In this document: positions 14,634 to 16,953 of the stretch, piece after piece
Layout: every line of letters starts with the position of its first letter
How positions within the stretch are numbered: position 1 is the first letter of the stretch
Assembly: GCA_001796965.1 (NCBI GenBank)
Contig: MGOA01000120.1
Location: 1-16,953, forward strand
Origin: Chloroflexi bacterium RBG_16_64_43
Lineage (GTDB): Bacteria > Chloroflexota > Anaerolineae > Anaerolineales > RBG-16-64-43
Length of the DNA: 16,953 nt
Reading direction: 5' to 3'
The notes under the pieces: model-generated
Databases searched by the model: none
The model's input: the letters and a program-made list of their open reading frames with translations, nothing else
What the model was told of the DNA's origin: nothing
Made by a program: the position numbers and the translations under genes

Positions 14634-16087
14634 TTCACTTTGGCACCGATGGTTGGCGCGCAGTCATATCCGACACATTCACCTTCGGCAACCTACGGCT
14701 GGTTTCGCAGGCCATCGCCGATGCCGTTGCGGCGCCAGATTGGGACGAACCGCAGCGACAGCAGCCCTCCGTCGACGCGCACACGATGGTGGTCGGTTTC
14801 GACACGCGCTTCCTGTCGGATCGCTACGCTTCCGACGTGGCGCGCGTGCTGGCGGGGAATGGATACACCGTGCATTTGGCGCATGCCGATGCCCCCACGC
14901 CCGCCATCTCGCTCGCCGTGCGCCGCCTCAAGGCGATTGCCGGGGTGATGATCACTGCTTCGCACAATGCCCCGCGCTACAACGGAGTGAAGCTCAAGGC
15001 CTCCTACGGCGGTTCGGCGCTCCCCGAGCAGTGCCGCCGGGTGGAGGTGTACCTGAGCGACAACGAATCGCGCGGGCGCGGGCCGAACCTGATGGATTTC
15101 GAGCAGGCCACCTCCAAGGGGCTCATCCGCCGTTTTAACCCGAGCACCGGTTACTTCGATCATCTGCGCACGCTGATCAACTTCGACCTGATCGCCAGCC
15201 ATGCGCCGCGCGTGGTGGTCGACTCGATGTTCGGCGCCGGCCGCGGTCAGATCAAAGGCATCCTGCAAGGCACCGGCTGCGAGGTCTTTGAGATCCGCGG
15301 CGAAATGAATCCCGGGTTTGGCGGCGTGCACCCCGAACCGATTGCGCGCTACTTGGGCCCGCTGGCCGGCGCCATCGCCGCCGGGCACGGCGAACTGGGG
15401 GTGGCCACCGACGGCGACGCCGACCGCATCGGCGCGATGGACGGCCGCGGACAATTCGTCGACCCGCACAAGATCATGGCCCTCGCCTTGCGCTACCTGG
15501 TAGAGAAACGCGGGCTGCGCGGCAAGGTGATCAAGACCGTTTCGACCACCCAAATGATCAACCGCCTGGCCGACCGCTACGGGCTCGAGCTGCACGAGAC
15601 TCCGGTGGGGTTCAATCACATCGCCGATTACATGATCGGCGGCGACGTACTCATCGGCGGCGAGGAGTCTGGCGGCATCAGCTTCGCCGGGCACATCCCC
15701 GAAGGCGACGGCGTGCTCATGGGGCTGCTGCTCGTTGAGATGGTGGCCGCCTACGGTGCGCCGCTGGAGGAACTGGTGGCGGACTTGTTGAAGACCGTCG
15801 GCCCGGTCCACTACGAGCGGAAGGACTTGCGCATCGCCCACCCGGTCAACAAGGAGGCGCTCACCCGCCGGCTGTGTGAGGACCCTCCGGGCGATCTGGG
15901 CGGCGTGCGTGTGCAAGAGGTGCGCAGCCTGGATGGAATCAAGTACATTCTGGCCGATGACTCGTGGCTGCTCATCCGCCCCTCGGGCACCGAGCCGGTG
16001 CTGCGCGTGTATGCCGAGGCACGCGAGCCGGGCATGATCAAAGTGCTGCTCTCTTTCGGCGAGAAGGTGGCCCAGGACGCCATTTAG
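14630..16087 (+). CDS. phosphoglucomutase/phosphomannomutase (alpha-D-phosphohexomutase)
   Basis: It interconverts hexose 1- and 6-phosphates through a phosphoserine enzyme, supplying sugar nucleotides for wall and glycan synthesis. The 485 residues show FGTDGWR at the N-terminus and the catalytic serine loop ITASHNAP with Ser111. The metal loop is DGDADR (Asp261, Asp263, Asp265), the sugar-binding loop GEESGG holds Glu345 and Ser347, and the phosphate-binding loop is RPSGTEP (450-456). All four domains are complete. Glucose versus mannose versus glucosamine specificity cannot be settled; the GEESGG loop fits dual PGM/PMM or PGM. ATG 14630 has GAGGA 9-10 bases upstream. The nitroreductase follows after 25 nt. 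Confidence 0.93.
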   Translation: MIHFGTDGWRAVISDTFTFGNLRLVSQAIADAVAAPDWDEPQRQQPSVDAHTMVVGFDTRFLSDRYASDVARVLAGNGYTVHLAHADAPTPAISLAVRRLKAIAGVMITASHNAPRYNGVKLKASYGGSALPEQCRRVEVYLSDNESRGRGPNLMDFEQATSKGLIRRFNPSTGYFDHLRTLINFDLIASHAPRVVVDSMFGAGRGQIKGILQGTGCEVFEIRGEMNPGFGGVHPEPIARYLGPLAGAIAAGHGELGVATDGDADRIGAMDGRGQFVDPHKIMALALRYLVEKRGLRGKVIKTVSTTQMINRLADRYGLELHETPVGFNHIADYMIGGDVLIGGEESGGISFAGHIPEGDGVLMGLLLVEMVAAYGAPLEELVADLLKTVGPVHYERKDLRIAHPVNKEALTRRLCEDPPGDLGGVRVQEVRSLDGIKYILADDSWLLIRPSGTEPVLRVYAEAREPGMIKVLLSFGEKVAQDAI

Positions 16088-16112
16088 CCCTCCGGCTCAA
16101 GAAGGAATTGCC

Positions 16113-16634
16113 ATGCAGTTCAGCCAACTCATCGCGGCGCGCCGCTCAGTGCGGGCATACACATCCCAACCCGTCGAGGCAGGCGTGGTTGAGCGCATTC
16201 TGGACGCAGTGAGCAGCGCGCCTTCGGCGGGCAACTTGCAGGCCTACCAGGTCTGCCTGGCGCGCTCAGCCACGGCAAGGGCAGCGCTCGCCCGCGCCGC
16301 GGGCGGCCAGTCCTTCATTGAAGAGGCGCAGCTGGCGCTCGTCTTTTGCACCAACGCCGGACGCGCGGCAGCGCGCTACGGGAAGCGCGGGACGACGCTC
16401 TACGCGGTTCAGGATGCGACCATCGCCTGCACATATGCCATGCTGGCCGCGGTGGATGAAGGCCTGGCGTGCGTGTGGGTCGGCGCATTCGACGAAGCCG
16501 CAGTACGCCAGGCCGTGGGGGCGCCCATGGACTGGACTCCGATTGCGATTCTACCCATCGGTTACGCCGCCGAATCGCCGCCCGCCTCGCCGCGGCGCGC
16601 GCTGGACGACCTGGTGCATGAAGTCGAACAGTAA
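16113..16634 (+). CDS. nitroreductase family FMN-dependent oxidoreductase
   Basis: It is a small flavoprotein of the nitroreductase fold, which usually reduces nitro or quinone compounds or similar substrates with NAD(P)H. The 173 residues include the FMN-contact ARRSVRAY near the N-terminus, SSAPSAGNLQAYQV, the helix YAVQDATIACTYAMLAAVDEGLACVWVGAFDE, and an ILPIGYAAESP ending. That is the short single-domain version. The true substrate is unknown. AAGGA lies about 6-7 bases before the ATG. It lies 25 nt after the mutase gene in the same direction and is closed by the terminator at 16684-16717, so the two are probably one transcript. Confidence 0.88.
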   Translation: MQFSQLIAARRSVRAYTSQPVEAGVVERILDAVSSAPSAGNLQAYQVCLARSATARAALARAAGGQSFIEEAQLALVFCTNAGRAAARYGKRGTTLYAVQDATIACTYAMLAAVDEGLACVWVGAFDEAAVRQAVGAPMDWTPIAILPIGYAAESPPASPRRALDDLVHEVEQ

Positions 16635-16683
16635 CGGGCGACAGGTTTCAGTCGCTTGAGTTACGGGAGAAGCCGCAGACGCG

Positions 16684-16717
16684 AAACGAGGGCAGCTTGG
16701 CTGCCCTCGTTTGTTTT
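16684..16717 (+). terminator. strong intrinsic terminator after the nitroreductase
   Basis: A perfect 13-bp stem pairs AAACGAGGGCAGC (16684-16696) with GCTGCCCTCGTTT (16700-16712) around a TTG loop. The T-tract is TTTGTTTT (16710-16717). It ends the plus-strand unit and lies between convergent genes. The minus side has only a short T run, so it is mainly one-directional. Confidence 0.9.
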
Positions 16718-16736
16718 CGATGCGGACCCGGCAAGG

Positions 16737-16953
16737 CTAAGGCGGGGTCCCATGCAGCCACCCGGGCTGGACCTCGGGCGGTTCGATCCACGTCTCGTAT
16801 GCGGCGCGGGCCACCTCCCCGATCAGGAGCATTGACTCTTCGTAATCTGCAGAGCCGGTCTGGTTCCCCAGGACAACGATGACCAGCACCTTGCCCTTCG
16901 CCTCGACGATGCCCGTGTCGGCCACCACGCCCGCGCCGTTCTCGAACGTCGTG
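16737..16953 (-). CDS. 3' end of a putative serine hydrolase (beta-lactamase-like), cut by the window edge
   Basis: Only the last 72 codons are present and the true start is beyond the window. The fragment reads TTFENGAGVVADTGIVEAKG, then KVLVIVVLGNQTG, a helix (ESMLLIGEVARAAYETW) and a proline-containing tail. A G-x-V-A-D-T-GIV strand followed by a hydrophobic strand and a final amphipathic helix fits the C-terminus of class A beta-lactamase-like serine hydrolases, after the KTG-type motif, which is probably just outside. The identification rests on one end of the fold and needs the missing part. It converges on the nitroreductase gene. Confidence 0.5.
   Translation of the reverse strand, partial: TTFENGAGVVADTGIVEAKGKVLVIVVLGNQTGSADYEESMLLIGEVARAAYETWIEPPEVQPGWLHGTPP

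Noticed and set aside
14693..15916. 407-codon open frame on the minus strand opposite the phosphohexomutase
   Set aside because: It is a GC-rich antisense shadow. The plus strand carries a complete enzyme with all catalytic loops, and the antisense product is Val/His/Gln-rich low-complexity-like sequence with no recognisable motif.

Overview
The window is about 17 kb of GC-rich bacterial chromosome with densely packed genes in short operons on both strands. Gene content (LysM/M23 peptidase, DUF192, DUF2007, a short homoserine dehydrogenase without ACT domain, MOFRL glycerate kinase, short phosphohexomutase, lipoproteins with a C-type lipobox) and the leaderless starts suggest a Chloroflexota-like organism. 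This is an inference from style and family mix; no rRNA or taxonomic marker is present. Most genes are ordinary housekeeping or transport genes. No tRNA, rRNA, CRISPR array, IS element or integrase was seen.

Layout. 1-293 (minus): a structured RNA with its own promoter and intrinsic terminator, whose fold (closing stem, bubble, long irregular hairpin) fits 6S RNA. 294-2066 (minus): aspS, of the predicted non-discriminating type, behind a ~210-nt leader with a TATAAT promoter. 2325-3365 (minus): homoserine dehydrogenase. 3484-3744 (plus): a small DUF2007 protein, tail to tail with 3741-5937 (minus), which holds a receiver-only response regulator, a DUF192 protein and a secreted LysM/M23 peptidase.

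6076-11158 is a split phosphate-uptake (Pst) locus. pstB1-phoU run leftward, and pstS-pstC-pstA-pstB2 run rightward from a shared 71-bp divergent promoter region. Both first genes appear leaderless: each has a -10 box exactly 7 nt before its ATG. There are two PstB paralogues. PstB1 has an altered ABC signature (LSLGQ) and PstB2 has lost the Q-loop glutamine. Paired as a heterodimer they would make one canonical and one degenerate ATP site, which is the most interesting idea in the window.

11251-11827 (minus) holds an ArsC/low-molecular-weight phosphatase-type arsenate reductase, directly behind the 40-codon stump of a PhoB-like response regulator. Phosphate uptake, a broken phosphate-type regulator and arsenate detoxification therefore sit together; arsenate is a known accidental substrate of phosphate transporters.

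11937-16634 (plus): an orphan solute-binding lipoprotein (also apparently leaderless) coupled to a MOFRL-type glycerate 2-kinase, then a phosphoglucomutase/phosphomannomutase preceded by a possible 20-codon leader ORF, then a nitroreductase closed by a 13-bp perfect terminator. The right edge holds the 3' end of a convergent gene that resembles a beta-lactamase-like serine hydrolase.
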